Shown here piece by piece: positions 52,731-64,000 of a DNA stretch of 64,000 nucleotides. Positions within the stretch are counted from its first letter, which is position 1. Each line of letters opens with the position of its first letter. The stretch is from Hofstenia miamia. Its lineage: Eukaryota; Xenacoelomorpha; Acoela. The stretch spans positions 1,219,470 through 1,283,469 of the forward strand of contig SCFE01000090.1 of NCBI GenBank assembly GCA_004352715.1. Reading direction: 5' to 3'. Below the pieces are notes generated by a model. It was not told the DNA's origin. It ran no database searches and saw only the letters and a program-made list of their open reading frames with translations. Both the position numbers and the translations under genes were made by a program.

Positions 52731-55302
52731 ATATGAATGAATTAGTGCATGTAATTAAAGTGACATAATCAGTCTATTCTAATGGGCAAATAGACAGAAA
52801 ATGCAGTGGTAATATCTTTATTAATTAACTGGTTAGTTTTAATGAATTATCCATTTAAGTAATGTGAAAATTATCAATTTGTTGTTTATTCAAATATTGA
52901 ATAGTTTCTTTTGATAAAAATTCAAATGTTTAAAAGTGTTTTCTTTGTATTTGCTTCCATGCGACTAAATGAGAAATAATGTGCTTGAATTTAAGCATAT
53001 TTGAGAAATTCATTCATATATAAATAGATCATAATCTGAATTGAAAGCAAAAGTCTAACTAATAGACAGGATAATTGTGCAAAAATTGGTTAATTCAAAA
53101 GACTGGACTTTGAACGAAAAATTTAAGTGGAACATTGAACTGGGGCCACAAAGAAATCGAAACTGGATTTCAGAATATTATTTATTTTTTTGCAAATTTT
53201 GGAGAAAATAGAGGGAAGATGTATTACCTAGGTCCCGAATTAGGATCTAACAAAATAATTATGTCCACGGTCACAGTGAAGGCTGTTATACGAAATAGAA
53301 CATTTTGCCAAGAAAAATAGCAATTTTTAAAAATTACCATAATTATATAACCGACTAATATTTTGAGCTGATCGTAATTCAATAACTAGAGGATGTTTTG
53401 CGAATTCATGTGCAAAAATAATTTTGGGCTATATATACCAGTACATATTTTGCTGATATCATTCATTGAAAATTCTATTTTCAGGAAAATTTTCACACTT
53501 TTTTGTGCAAAAATAGGCCAAGGTCAAGATAATTCATTATATATCAAAAATATTTCCTCGAACAAAACCTATCTAACTATCATAGAAGCCAACTTTTAAA
53601 AGTAATATTTGAAAAATGGTTTAATTAAGGGTGGCGGGTTCCCACATTACATCTGTTAGTATTTTTCCACCCTAACGATTACAAATAACTTGTGACCAGA
53701 CCGCATCGGATTGATCGGTTTTCCGCCCTGGCTTGTAATTATCCACTAGTTATAATTACACACAAAACGTATTGCTATATTCACGACTCTTTCAATAAAA
53801 TATTATGTAATTGCGCTTATGAATAAGTATATAGATTAAACATAATTATTACAGTTGTAGATAAATTTAAAAAATCAGTTTCTCTATGTAGCATTCTACC
53901 AATCATATGGGAATTAGCAAAATCTGCTAATGTGGGTGTTAAGGCAGTGAAATGATGTCATTTAAAAGATGTCTCTAAACTAATTGTTTCCCATTTACCT
54001 CTCAAAGATTTCTCATTACATTCTATGATATTTTTTGGGCTTTGATGAAATACCTGCCTTTGATTGCTCTTCTTCTGAATTAATCCACAGTGTGACATAA
54101 AACTTCTCCAATTTTTGCTCGAATGTAAAATTGTCCGAAAAAATTAATTCAGAGAATGTATCTGTTCTCAAATTATGGGTGCAGCTGTAGATTTAAAAAT
54201 TTCACATCTGCAAACAGTAATTAGATGAAATGAATAAATTATTGCATTATTTCTAAAGCAATTAAAACCTAAATTGTTCAATTTTGTCCATTATTTTCAT
54301 AAGTGCCAGTATTGTATAGACAATTGTGTAGGTTAAATCAGTCAAAAAAAGTTATATAGTTATCTGTTCTCAAATTGAATTTTTGACAATATATGGATCA
54401 TTTTTGTACAACTTTTACAACTAGATATAAATTGTATCAATTGATGTCTAAACTTTTTTTTTGTTCAAGAATTTAAGGAAGTTTTTTATAGAGTAACATT
54501 GATTTTACCGCAATATTATTTTACCTGCAAAGAACATAATAGCAATGTAGCTTCTAACTAGTGCAATAAAGTCAGATTTAAGCAAAACTTGAAGTCAAAA
54601 AAATTTTTTCTTTAATAAAGTTTACCTTAAACCCAAAAATTGTATACATTATTTGAAGCATTCAAGTAGGTTAAGTATCGACAGATGTATTAGTACAATG
54701 TTGTTATATCTCTTTTCTAATCTAACAAATTTCATAAATTTTGAAATATAGCTTTGCATTTCCCAAAATTTCCATTTTGCTTAGCCCATTTTTTCTTGTG
54801 AATTTGACAATAACATAAATTATTGCACGGTTTAAGAACATTATTGAAGTTTGAAAATTTTAAAAATGGAAGAATGCAACTCAAATATAGCTAAATTTAT
54901 ATTTTTTTTAACATTTACATATACTTGCATTTAGATAATTGCCTATGCATTTTTGTTGAAATGCTACTAATCTTGCCCACTCTAAAATACTACCTATGTA
55001 TGGTTGTGTATGATTCATTCAATGTCAATTTATTAAAAAAAGTAGGAAAATTCGCCCTCATTACATAAATATCTATTATAAAAAATTGCTGTTATGTGTA
55101 TTTAGGCAACTAAACTGAATTCAAATCTGTATTAAGTCCTGCATGCATTCTACTAAAAACACACACAAACAAATAATTTTAATACAATAATTATAATAAC
55201 ATTTCTTCGTTCTTATTTAAGAAGGAAACCACTTAATTTTTTAACTTAATTCAACCATGTTCTATTACTTTTGATATAATAATTGTATTTTGATATTTCA
55301 AG
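52731..55302. other. AT-rich non-coding stretch
   Basis: No gene is recognised. A short inverted pair GGGTGG/CCACCC at 53632-53675 is too small to interpret. Confidence 0.5.
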
Positions 55303-55485
55303 GAATATTATATTGTAAATAACGAGGAAAGTATGGCCAACAGAGTTTTAAATGGAGTGCCTATCTCGGTTGTTTTCAATCCTAATATTTTTGTCGGCCG
55401 GCATGAAACTTGCACTGAAAATTTGAATAAGGAAAAGTTTTGCATGACTACCAAGTCTCATAGCATTTACTTTGTGACGGAGTAA
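55303..55485 (+). CDS. Possible small terminal exon, unknown protein
   Basis: A frame open from a candidate acceptor (TTGATATTTCAAG, AG at 55301-55302) to TAA at 55485. It encodes EYYIVNNEESMANRVLNG, then VPISVVFNPNIFVGR and HETCTENLNKEKFC. It has two Cys, several Asn and an ordinary amino-acid mix, unlike the low-complexity shadows around it. An ATG at 55333 could also start a 50-residue protein. No family is recognised and no upstream exon was found. It lies 140 bases left of the hAT element. It may be chance. Confidence 0.22.
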   Translation, partial: EYYIVNNEESMANRVLNGVPISVVFNPNIFVGRHETCTENLNKEKFCMTTKSHSIYFVTE

Positions 55486-55617
55486 ACTTCAGCAATTTTA
55501 ATTGTCGAGGACGTCTACTATATTAATAATTTCAGGCCTGTTTCTGGTCTATGAATCTTAGAAAATATCAAGCCAGACTCTGCCACTATTAAATTTTGAA
55601 AACATGGTATTCTATTT

Positions 55618-55625
55618 TTCATAAA
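55618..55625. repeat. 8-bp target duplication of the hAT element (left)
   Basis: TTCATAAA, against GTCATAAA at 56970-56977: seven of eight bases agree. Confidence 0.7.
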
Positions 55626-56969
55626 TAGGGCGGTTAAAAGTCAATAAAGTCAACTTTTAGATTACCTCAAGAAAACGCCTGAAACGTGTAAACATAGGGT
55701 TCTTTTAGGGTAGCCCAGCTCAATAAAAAATTTTTAGATCAACTAAAAGTCAACGTTTGTTGATTTTCTGTCACAACGTTTCTTGCTGCTGATATTACAT
55801 GGAAAAAATTAAGTCATCCGGCGATGAAAAAGTTGTTTATATCCGTTGAAAAGCCCTTGCCTTCTGTGAGCAAATTTTGTGGCATGATTGGCTCAATTAC
55901 TCAGAAAAATCAACAGGACATATGTTTAAAATTATACGGCAAAGATGTATTTTTTTATCAAAGAAACAGACGGCCTGAAGTATTGACACAATTCTTGGCG
56001 GTTGTATTAAAGAACCTGAGAAAACCTATATGCTAAAATGCGAATTTTTTCATTCGCACCAAATGTCCAGACAATTATTCAAAATTTTGACAATTGTGCA
56101 TGAGCACAACACACAAAGAAAAAACATTGTTTTTTGCTTTCTGTTTCTTTTTCGTATATAAAGTGTGCGGGTGGATCTATGAAACAGCTTTATCCACGCC
56201 TATTCGACGTTACGTGCTTCTCATATTTGTTTCACAACATTGCATTAAAGATAAAAAAACCACTATTCAGAATTTGACAATCTGATTGTGTGTATCAAAC
56301 AGGCAACGTTGAAAAACAGAACTTCAAGGGACTTTTCGACGAAATTGGTCAACCTCCATCACCAGTTGTGACCCGTTGGGGATCTGGGCTCTTTTGCTGC
56401 CCTTTATTATACTGACAGTCTACCTCGTGCAAAGGAGATTGTGTCGCTGTTTGAAGGGTCCAGCGTGATTGCGTTGAAAGCAAAAGAAAGTGTGACTAAG
56501 TCGGATCTTACGCGGCAATTAGCAGAAATTAAAGAATGCTTCACTGGACTGTCAACCTTACCAATAAAATTCGAAGATACATTTTGTACAATTAAAGAAG
56601 CATGGATAAGTCTCCGAAATTTAAAGTTTATTAACGATACCGTTGGTGTTAAACACTACATTGTGTCAAGGCTAAAAATCAGATTCCAGGCATATCATTG
56701 TTGAAAATTCTCCATCCGTATGTGAAGAGTTCCAGTCGTGTCAACCGAGTTCGAGATCTGTCGAGCGCAGTTTTTCAATGCTGAAAACTTATTGCAAAAA
56801 AATCGGTGCTTTCTTGAGACTAATTTTGGCAAATACATGCGTTTAAATTATAATCTAAAGTCTGAATAAATGTTTTTACTGCTGATTTTTTTGAGTCAAC
56901 AAAAAGTCAACTTTTGGGATCGTTAGAGCAACTTTGCAACTTTTTTAGGTAAACAAAAAAATCCCCCTA
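55626..56969 (+). mobile_element. hAT DNA transposon (1.34 kb, degenerate)
   Basis: Terminal bases TAGGGCGGTTAAAA on the left and, in reverse, TAGGGGGATTTTTT on the right, with an 8-base duplication matching at seven positions. Several AAGTCAACTTTT-like words lie just inside each end (55640-55660, 55745-55760, 56894-56915), probably transposase-binding repeats. Between them are fragments of a hAT transposase on the plus strand. The N-terminal BED zinc finger and much of the catalytic core are missing, and full elements of this family are usually two to three times longer. Inactive. Confidence 0.85.
55824..56865 (+). pseudogene. hAT transposase, degenerate
   Basis: A 70-codon piece at 55824-56036 is not recognisable by itself. 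NLIVCIKQATLKNR and then, one frame over, PPSPVVTRWGS at about 56345-56385 match the conserved hAT core segment with Arg-Trp. LPRAKEIVSLFEG follows. A frame open at 56441-56704 covers the helical region after it. SVERSFSMLK at 56757-56786 is the hAT C-terminal dimerisation motif, and after another frameshift NRCFLETNFGKYM ends the protein near 56868. At least four frameshifts or stops lie between these parts. Confidence 0.82.
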
Positions 56970-56977
56970 GTCATAAA

Positions 56978-57524
56978 TAAATATTTAAGGAGACTATTTT
57001 ATGAACTAGTGTTCTCATGAACTGGAAGACATTTTCTTAATGTTGTTTTTGAAAAGATACATGTTAAAGTAAGAGCTGCTCCAAAGGAGAAAAGAATTGT
57101 ATGCTTAAACATAAAATATAACATTACGTAAATGAGATTGAATTAATAATTAAAAGAGGATAAAAATAACAAAAGATGTCTGCGAATAATTTAATTGGAA
57201 TAATCTATAAAATATTCCCATTCAATGAAGTTGAATTACAATAATAGAACAACGATTATTTCATTCGTTTTTACTCAATTCCGTTGCCAATCAATGAAAT
57301 CGGTTTTAGCAAGTATCTTGGGATTTTTCTAATTAGTGCGAAGAATTGTCCTCCATTATAAAGTGCTTCGCAAAATACTATTTTTATCAGTGAAAGTCCG
57401 TTTTGTTCATCTTGGGATATTAATACGCTTAGACCCACTAGTGTGTGTAATCACATGTATTGATGGACATTTGTTATAAAAATTTATTTCGATTTTTTCA
57501 AAACTGCCAAATCCCACATAAATA
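56978..57524. other. Non-coding spacer
   Basis: No gene or repeat is recognised between the two hAT-type elements. Confidence 0.5.
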
Positions 57525-57824
57525 CGGACTTGTCAACGAGCCGAAATTTTTTGATTATGTTCGGCTCGGTTCGTCACTTAGAACCTTTCAATGAGGCTCG
57601 TTCTAGCTCCACAATTTTTTTAAAAATATTGGGCTCTCAGAATTGTTCACATAACTGTTCCTATTACTTAAAAAACATTTTAAGAAGACTATGAGTAAGG
57701 TATAATGAATGAAAAATAAAGCATCTCTATAATCAGATCAACAAGTAGAACTATAAATTTGCTTTACTTAAAAAAAGGCTCGTTTTGGGCTAGTTGTATA
57801 TCTAATGCCTCGTTGAAAAGCCTG
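57525..57824. mobile_element. Candidate hAT-like MITE (300 bp)
   Basis: Inverted ends CGGACTTGTCAACGAGCC and, in reverse, CAGGCTTTTCAACGAGGC agree at about 13 of 18 positions. Flanking 8-mers CATAAATA (57517-57524) and CATATGTA (57825-57832) agree at six of eight. The inside carries GGCTCGTT and GTTCGGCTCGGTTCG words, which contrast with the AT-rich surroundings. No coding capacity. Confidence 0.55.
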
Positions 57825-59557
57825 CATATGTAAAATTCATATTATCAGGAAATCTAAATCCAATGCCAACATAGATGATTCACAAGTATTTTTAATGTAT
57901 ACAGTCCCATTGAGATGTGCTGTATGAAAAAACAAATTTCGGGTGGTTTCGCATCGTGGATAATTTTATTTATTTTGGGAGGTATCAAACTTACGGAAAT
58001 TCTTGAAGGTCTGTTGTTGATGCTAAGAAACTGCCGAAAAGCTTAGCACAAAATATATTTCCGTTGAATAATGAATCATTCCATTATGTTTCATTCAGAA
58101 ACTGCACAATTTTAACAAATACCACCGAGAAACTTAATTTACGATGATAATTATGCATGTATAGCAAAAGCGGCGTTAATTACAAAAAAGAGAAACACGC
58201 CGTTTTTGGAAACGCTATTTTGTTTAAAATGTTGATAGTATTTTATGTTTTATAGTTTCCTCCAATAATTTTCGAACTCATAGTGATTCTGATTTTCTAG
58301 AAATTTTGACACCACTGTCACGTTATTCTCATTTGATTACGACTAAAAAATAGAGCACAAAAAGCAAAAATGCTATTAATGCATCATTGACAAAATGTTT
58401 TAGAAATGATGTTCATAATTGGTAGGTTTTGCAGAACCATTATTTTATTGGTCTTGATCCCATTAATTCCAATGAGATTTGGACCTAGTCCCATGAAGCA
58501 TTTATATTTACAGAATACCATGTGGTCTCACTGTATACCTTTTATTTTGTCCAAAATTATTAGTAATATTATGAAATCTTTGGTCCCGAGTCCTTCCCAT
58601 TCCCAAATTAGTCTCAGTCCTCATTCACACTGAAATCTTATGTTCAAGGTCCCAGACCTATATGACTTAATGGTTCTGTTGAACCCTAGTTCATAGCTAT
58701 GCCTTTTTTCATATAGATATTTAAGAAAGCACGAGTCTAACTCGATATAAGTGCAACAGATTTGAATTCATGATTTATTATACACGTATTTTGGGTCATT
58801 TGAAGTAATTTTTGTTCTTCATTTTGACGCTAACTTCATTATTCATAGCATGAGTTAACTTTGGAGATTTTCAATAATTTAAATGGTTAATAGTAGTGAA
58901 CGAAAACATAATTAGCAGAAAGTTAAAAAGGCTTATTCACAATTGTATTTTAGATTTTAGCAGTTTAGTTTAATCTGTATTCAACCTGTTCAGGTTCTCA
59001 TGAATAATGTATCAGATGAAAGCGATTACACTCAATCATTACGTATTCCAACAATTGATCATGCAGCAATGAAATTTAATCCACTTGTTGGATGCTTTGA
59101 AATATACTCAATTCAAAGAAATTCCTGTAGATAAAACTGAATTGTTTAGGTTAACAAGGGTGGATTTCCTGTCAACTATTTGCACCTTAAAAATTTTGAA
59201 ACTCCTCTGAAAATCATTCATAAACTTAGTTGAAACTTTTAATTTACGCTAAAATAAACTTCACAAGAAACGGAGAAATTAGTCTGTATATGTATGTAAA
59301 TCCGTGCAAAACAAGATGGGGCAGGGTAAAATAGGCTTATATCTTCTTATTCACGGCTGCTTTCAGGAACATAACAAATTAATGTCCCATTTTCGGTTTT
59401 TAGCACCCGAATCAATTTTTGCAAAGCTAATTCAAATTTCACATTAGTTTATTATAAATGCTTTAGTTTCAAATCTATTCACTTAAAGTTTTTCCCTAGA
59501 TATACATGGTATGTAAAATACCTCAAAAATATAAAAATCAAAATAATTATTTAAAGT

Positions 59558-59561
<4 letters not shown>

Positions 59562-59593
<32 letters not shown>
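59562..59593. repeat. (AT)n microsatellite
   Basis: Thirty-two bases of uninterrupted AT. Confidence 0.9.
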
Positions 59594-59595
<2 letters not shown>

Positions 59596-62500
59596 TTGTT
59601 ACCAAAATTTAATGGGATTTCTGCAAACACTATACATTAGTATTTCTGAAACCCTTGATTACTCTAATACAAGAACTAAAGTTTTGAAATTCTAAGCATA
59701 AATAAAAATTATTAAATGTCTTTTTTCGTCTGGAAATTATAATGAATTTAAATTTTTACGGAATATTTGTTTTATCTTTAATTCAACCAAGACCTAATAG
59801 AACTTAATTTCTTGATACATTTCACAACAAGAAAATTCATCAGATGCAACCTGCTCATTAATAATTCCGCATCAATAATTAATAATAATCTTCAGGGGAG
59901 ATTCATTGGAATGAAATAATTGATGATCCGTCATTGAGACAAATTCAAATAAACGACAAACTCCACAGAAAAGTGATTTCATTATTCCTATGTAACTGTT
60001 TTAACCACAATAATAATGAAATGATAGTATAGTTTTATAAGACAATGCAAAATTATTGGAATATTAGGACCAGGGGAATTTAGATGACAATACTTTTTAT
60101 CGTATTTTGAGCATTGTAAGTTGGTAATCTTATATTCCAAAAATATTGGAAATCCTTCTACTCAGCATTTATATTTAAAGTAACTGTTGTCGACTTGGTT
60201 TGTTCATGTGTGATTTCTGTTTATTTCACCACGTGCAGTTTTTAAACTATTAACCAACTTTGCTTTCATTAATTTGCCGGCAACCCATAAATGTTAAATA
60301 ATTCTATTTTTACAAATTAAATGTAAGTAAGCATATTCAGTAAAGTTAAAATTTTTATTTTTTCTTTATCTTTTTTGTTTTTTATTTGATGTGTTCATTG
60401 ATTATGCATAACTACATATTAGTTTTAATATTAAGCAGGCTGACACTATAATTGCACGAAAAGGCTTGAGTGCATGTCAAAAATTGGTAAGTTAATTTAG
60501 AATTTACAAATTTGCAAATGTTTTTCAAAATAAAGTCTTTTAGGAGAAATTATCTTTTAAGTGCTCAATTGATTAGCAACGCTTTGTTAACCCTGGTGCT
60601 AGATTGCATCAAAAAAGCCAAACTTTTGAATGGTAGTATCTCTGATTAGAATCAACAACGTAGTCAAAAGGCGCCTGGGTGCGACCTGCCCACTTCAAAA
60701 AAATACAGCTATTCTGAGATTTCGAAAATGATGCAGCACCTCAAAAATTTTGTAGCAAACATGATTTTTGTAATATTTAGCAAATGAAATAATATTACTT
60801 TGATTAAATGATTTAATTATATCACCTTGGTTACATGTCATGTGCATTGAAAACATGCGGTCAACATTATCATTCTATGTTATGTATGAAAAGCAGATAT
60901 CCTTTGGTGTACAGCGACTATTTTGGAATTTTGATCTCCATCAATTCATTTAATATTTATTACGTCGTTGTTGGTTAGGATATATCAATGGTGCTTTCCA
61001 AAGTAGAAAAACTAAAATATTAAATAATAAGACTAAATTAGATATATTATGGCAAGCTGTCTACAACAGCTAAAGGCACATAGTGGAGGCTCAGTCTTAA
61101 ATAGGATGCGCCCTTCAACTGATTTATGAACACATTGCTCTAACAAACCGTAATAATCGCAGTATGCTCAGGAACATCTTATTTTATCCATTGTCTAGGG
61201 GTAAACATTCACTGCATTGTCATTTTAATGGATGGAAGCTTATAAAGGGTTTCCCCACTAATGTGGTTGCTTGTTGATGTACAATATTTTTAAAAAAAAT
61301 ATCAATCAAAGCTACGTTCATCTATGTCAGCAAGCAGAAGATCTGATCTTAAGCACAATATTTTATGATATAAATAATAGACTTTACAACTTTTCATATT
61401 TTTATGTTTTTTGCTACATTAGATACAAACCGTAAATTTTGAAAAATTTGAGTAAATTCGCAAATTATTTTGAATACTTAACGTCATTGAATTCTAGAGT
61501 AAGAATAAATAGTACCTGTATGCCTAATCTACAAATATATGTCAGTGGCAATTACTAAAAACTATTGTTATATTAATTGATTAGATTATATATACATAAT
61601 TACATTTTTCGTTAATTATACAAATAAAAATTTTCACAAGTGTCAGTGTAAAAGACTATATTTACAATCGTTTTGAAGCAATGGCTTCGAAAAACGTTCA
61701 TTAACTTATTTTAATTGTCCTTAATTTACTGCTATTAACTCAATTTAAGAGTGACATAAACTATATAAATTTCCTTTACTAGTAACTGCAAAGTACATGT
61801 AACTTACAGTAGTTATTACACTTAATGAAAATACAAACTTGTTCTTTTAATGAATGTAATTAATTGCTAAATTTCGGGAATTCCACATTTTAGATGTAGA
61901 ATACTTCAAGTATATACACGTATATTGCAACTTGGTACTCAGAAGACTATTAATCTTTTGGCTTCATAATTCTTAGATTATATTTTATACATATGAATAT
62001 TCAGAAACTAGATATATATGGTGATATACTGTTTAATCAGCGATAAAATTGTGAATTTGGGGAGCAAGAAACATAGTAACACTAGACCCTTCAAATGTCT
62101 CAGAATCGACTCAAATTAAAATTTTGATTAAAAACAATAGCAGATCTATGCACCACTAAATATACTGATAATCTCTTTAAATTTGTATTTGTAATTTTTT
62201 TCAATTTTTTACATAATTTTTTATTTTGAAATATTCTATGAAAAAGAGTAGTGACATATTTCTAGTGTTAAGAAAATATGCTTGAGACAAAGAGTTTGTT
62301 AGTGTTACTTAAGATCTACATCTACAGTTTGAATAAATATTGTTGCAACAAAGTCATCCATTTGTTGTCTTGTTGTTTTTTATTGGTTTTTTATTTATAT
62401 AACGATTTTGGCAGCTTTTAATAGTAATTTCATAAGATTTATTACTTCGTAGTATTCAAAAACGTATTTTGCAAATTGTACCCTTTAATATAATTTTGCT

Positions 62501-63140
62501 AAAGCATATTATTTAAAAAAATACAGTATTGATATAAATTTATTAATATTATCGGATTAATTTATTAATTAAAATAATTAATGTCGCAGATGTCAAGTTG
62601 GAAAGTTTTTTTTTAACAATCTTAGGTTTTTTACTTACCGCAATTGTTAAATTTTAAAAGCGCTTTTATTCAAATATTCAGACGCTGCTTTTTCAGATAT
62701 ATAACTTGTTACAGAATTAGCAACAATATTTGTAAATTATGGATGAAATTAAGTATTTTATTTTTTGATTAGATATTAGTTGTAATTGTGTAAAAACTGG
62801 ATTTTGTAACTTAGAATAGAAATGAATTTTTTTATAAAAAAGATTTGTTGGGTGCAACATTGCAATAGATAGAGAACTCAAATCTATTAATATGCATATA
62901 TATATATATATTTATATATAATTATGTGCACTAGCATTTAGTTTACAATAAATCATTTATTTCTAAGATGCATTATTTTTATTAATTCTGGAATGAAATT
63001 GATTTTTTTAATATTTCGAATTTGTTCTTCTGTTTCTGTTTCAGTTTTTGTACACTTTTATTCATTTTAAATGACAAGGATTTTTACAAAATTAATAACA
63101 TTTCAAATTTGTAAACTCAAGATTTTATAAAAAGTTCAAT

Positions 63141-63146
63141 TCTTAC
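63141..63146 (-). other. Splice donor of the second GPCR-like exon
   Basis: Minus-strand GTAAGA directly after the last coding base (63147). Confidence 0.5.
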
Positions 63147-63327
63147 CTAAAACGTTCTTTAATCGTCGAGAGTAATAGAGAACTGCAAGGACAAATATAC
63201 TTCCAAAAAGCCCTGAAATGATGAGGGTAGACAGCCATAGCAGATCGATCCCTCCAATGAAGAGAAGGAATCCTGCTGAAGTGTTTGTATATGACGATGC
63301 ATTTGTTGAAATGTTAGAAAACAACAT
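63147..63327 (-). CDS. GPCR-like first coding exon (glycosylated N-terminus plus TM1)
   Basis: A partial gene with one visible exon. The ATG at 63327 (AGGATGC, purine at -3) gives 60 residues and one base; the frame stays open upstream for 15 codons to a TAG and has no other ATG. The N-terminus (MLFSNISTNASSYTNTSAG) holds three N-glycosylation sites (NIS, NAS, NTS). A long hydrophobic helix follows, WLSTLIISGLFGSIFVLAVL, then a basic YYSRRLKN, as expected for TM1 and the first cytoplasmic loop of a GPCR. The G-x-x-G-S places Ser at the usual conserved Asn. TTAG|GTAAGA is a good donor, giving a phase-1 intron. Later exons were not found in the window. Receptor identity is inferred from topology. 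Confidence 0.5.
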
Positions 63328-63354
63328 CCTTATTTTCTTGGAGACTTTATGCAA

Positions 63355-64000
63355 ATGTTCTTCTGGCTAAATCAAATAGCCATTTGGCATAATTGTATTT
63401 TCAGGTTTCGACAATTAATCATGTCACAACTGAATTCCCGAGGCTCTAGCAACAATTGTAAATGTAGAAAGTCAAATTTCGTTGAATCGCTTTATATTTG
63501 CTCAAATATATGCTGCTTTGTACACCGCCTAGCGTTAGAAAAGGATTTTATATTTCTAATATGGTTGATCTGAAAACAGTTTGGGTGATATATCATCGTA
63601 AAGATCTCGTAAAACCTTGCTGTCCTGGTATATTAGGATGCAAATATAAATAAAGATTTGCAGAAATTAAATAAAAATTTGTCTGTGACTGAATCTAAAA
63701 TTGAAATTTATATAATAGAATAAATTTGTTGATCGATTAATACGAAAATTACGGAGAATTCTTTAGTTTTATTTGCAGTGGCTTACTAAGACATATATGA
63801 ATACCAGGATATGGTAAAAAATTTTGTGTTAGAAGTGTTACTGGATATTTGATAATTCATTTGGAGACAATTAGTCATGTAGCCACCATCAGTGGTCAAC
63901 TGGTTGGGAATTAGTAGGATGGGCGGTGGAGAAGTTGTGGCACTAGTGGCAATTGCAGCCACTCATAGCGTCCAGTGGACTACTGATGGTAAATTAGTGG
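63355..64000. other. Non-coding end of the window
   Basis: Presumed 5' flank of the receptor exon. No further exon, promoter motif or repeat is recognised; a few CCACT/AGTGG words recur after 63880. Confidence 0.5.

Larger units (their letters stand above)
57833..63146. other. AT-rich non-coding stretch
   Basis: No gene is recognised. It holds (AT)n tracts at 59562-59593 and 62893-62921. A TTAACCCTGGTGCTAGATTG at 60587 looks like the left end of another TTAA-type element, but no right end was found. If the exon at 63147 is real, the upper part is its first intron, and the GTAAGT seen on the minus strand near 62632 has no convincing exon in front of it. Confidence 0.5.

Noticed and set aside
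58406-58633. 75-codon plus-strand frame with hydrophobic start
   Set aside because: The hydrophobic stretch is AT-driven, the rest is Ser/Pro/His low complexity, and no splice or start context supports it.
60587-60960. Third TTAA-type element
   Set aside because: Only a left-end-like TTAACCCTGG was found and no matching right end.
1-64000. CRISPR array, prokaryotic operon or phage region
   Set aside because: No regularly spaced repeats, no long intact frames and no ribosome binding sites; the content is clearly eukaryotic.

Overview
The window is AT-rich eukaryotic DNA with no prokaryotic features: no operons, no ribosome binding sites and no long intact reading frames. It carries many long (AT)n tracts, eight assembly gaps, decayed retrotransposons and DNA transposons, and two short exons that look like the start of G-protein-coupled receptors (GPCRs). 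The mix of transposon types (Penelope-like with a GIY-YIG domain, L1/Tx1-like and CR1-like LINEs, a copia element primed by initiator-Met tRNA, hAT, mariner and TTAA-flanked elements) points to an animal, probably an aquatic invertebrate. The species cannot be named from sequence alone.

Layout. 1-4.1 kb: AT tracts, a gap, and a minus-strand first coding exon at 3933-4069 with an N-glycosylation site, a TM1-like helix and a GTAAGT donor. 5.8-6.9 kb: relic of a Penelope-like element. 7.7-15.3 kb: mostly featureless, with a G+C-richer island at 9.94-10.99 kb. 15281-15894: a MITE with C-run inverted termini and degenerate CCTAA/TTAGG-like subterminal DNA; a partial second copy lies at 35132-35645. 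16.5-17.7 kb: LINE relics. 19.07-19.33 kb: a mariner transposase relic.

19.6-30.0 kb is the centrepiece. It is a minus-strand copia retrotransposon (gag, zinc knuckle, protease, integrase, RT, RNase H, both LTRs). Its RT gene is split by a plus-strand L1/Tx1-like LINE at 21109-27004, and that LINE is itself split by a 290-bp hAT-type MITE with a perfect 8-bp target duplication. Removing the MITE on paper restores the LINE reading frame. Beyond the 3' LTR the copia element continues into another primer-binding site and gag start, an LTR-internal-LTR-internal arrangement.

33-41 kb: a candidate MITE, MITE copy 2, and a minus-strand CR1-like LINE with a PHD-finger-like first ORF and a (TTAC)n 3' tail. 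46-52.7 kb: two direct copies of a TTAA-flanked MITE, two fold-back elements and a degenerate LINE 3' end. 55.6-57.8 kb: a 1.34-kb hAT element and a small hAT-like MITE. 63147-63327: a second GPCR-like first exon, also on the minus strand.

The only plausible host genes are the two receptor exons and, weakly, a small terminal exon near 55.3-55.5 kb. If the receptor exons are real, their genes have long transposon-filled introns or continue outside the window. All transposon proteins seen carry stops or frameshifts, so none is likely to be active. Two 21-N gaps have the same sequence on both sides and are almost certainly unmerged contig ends.
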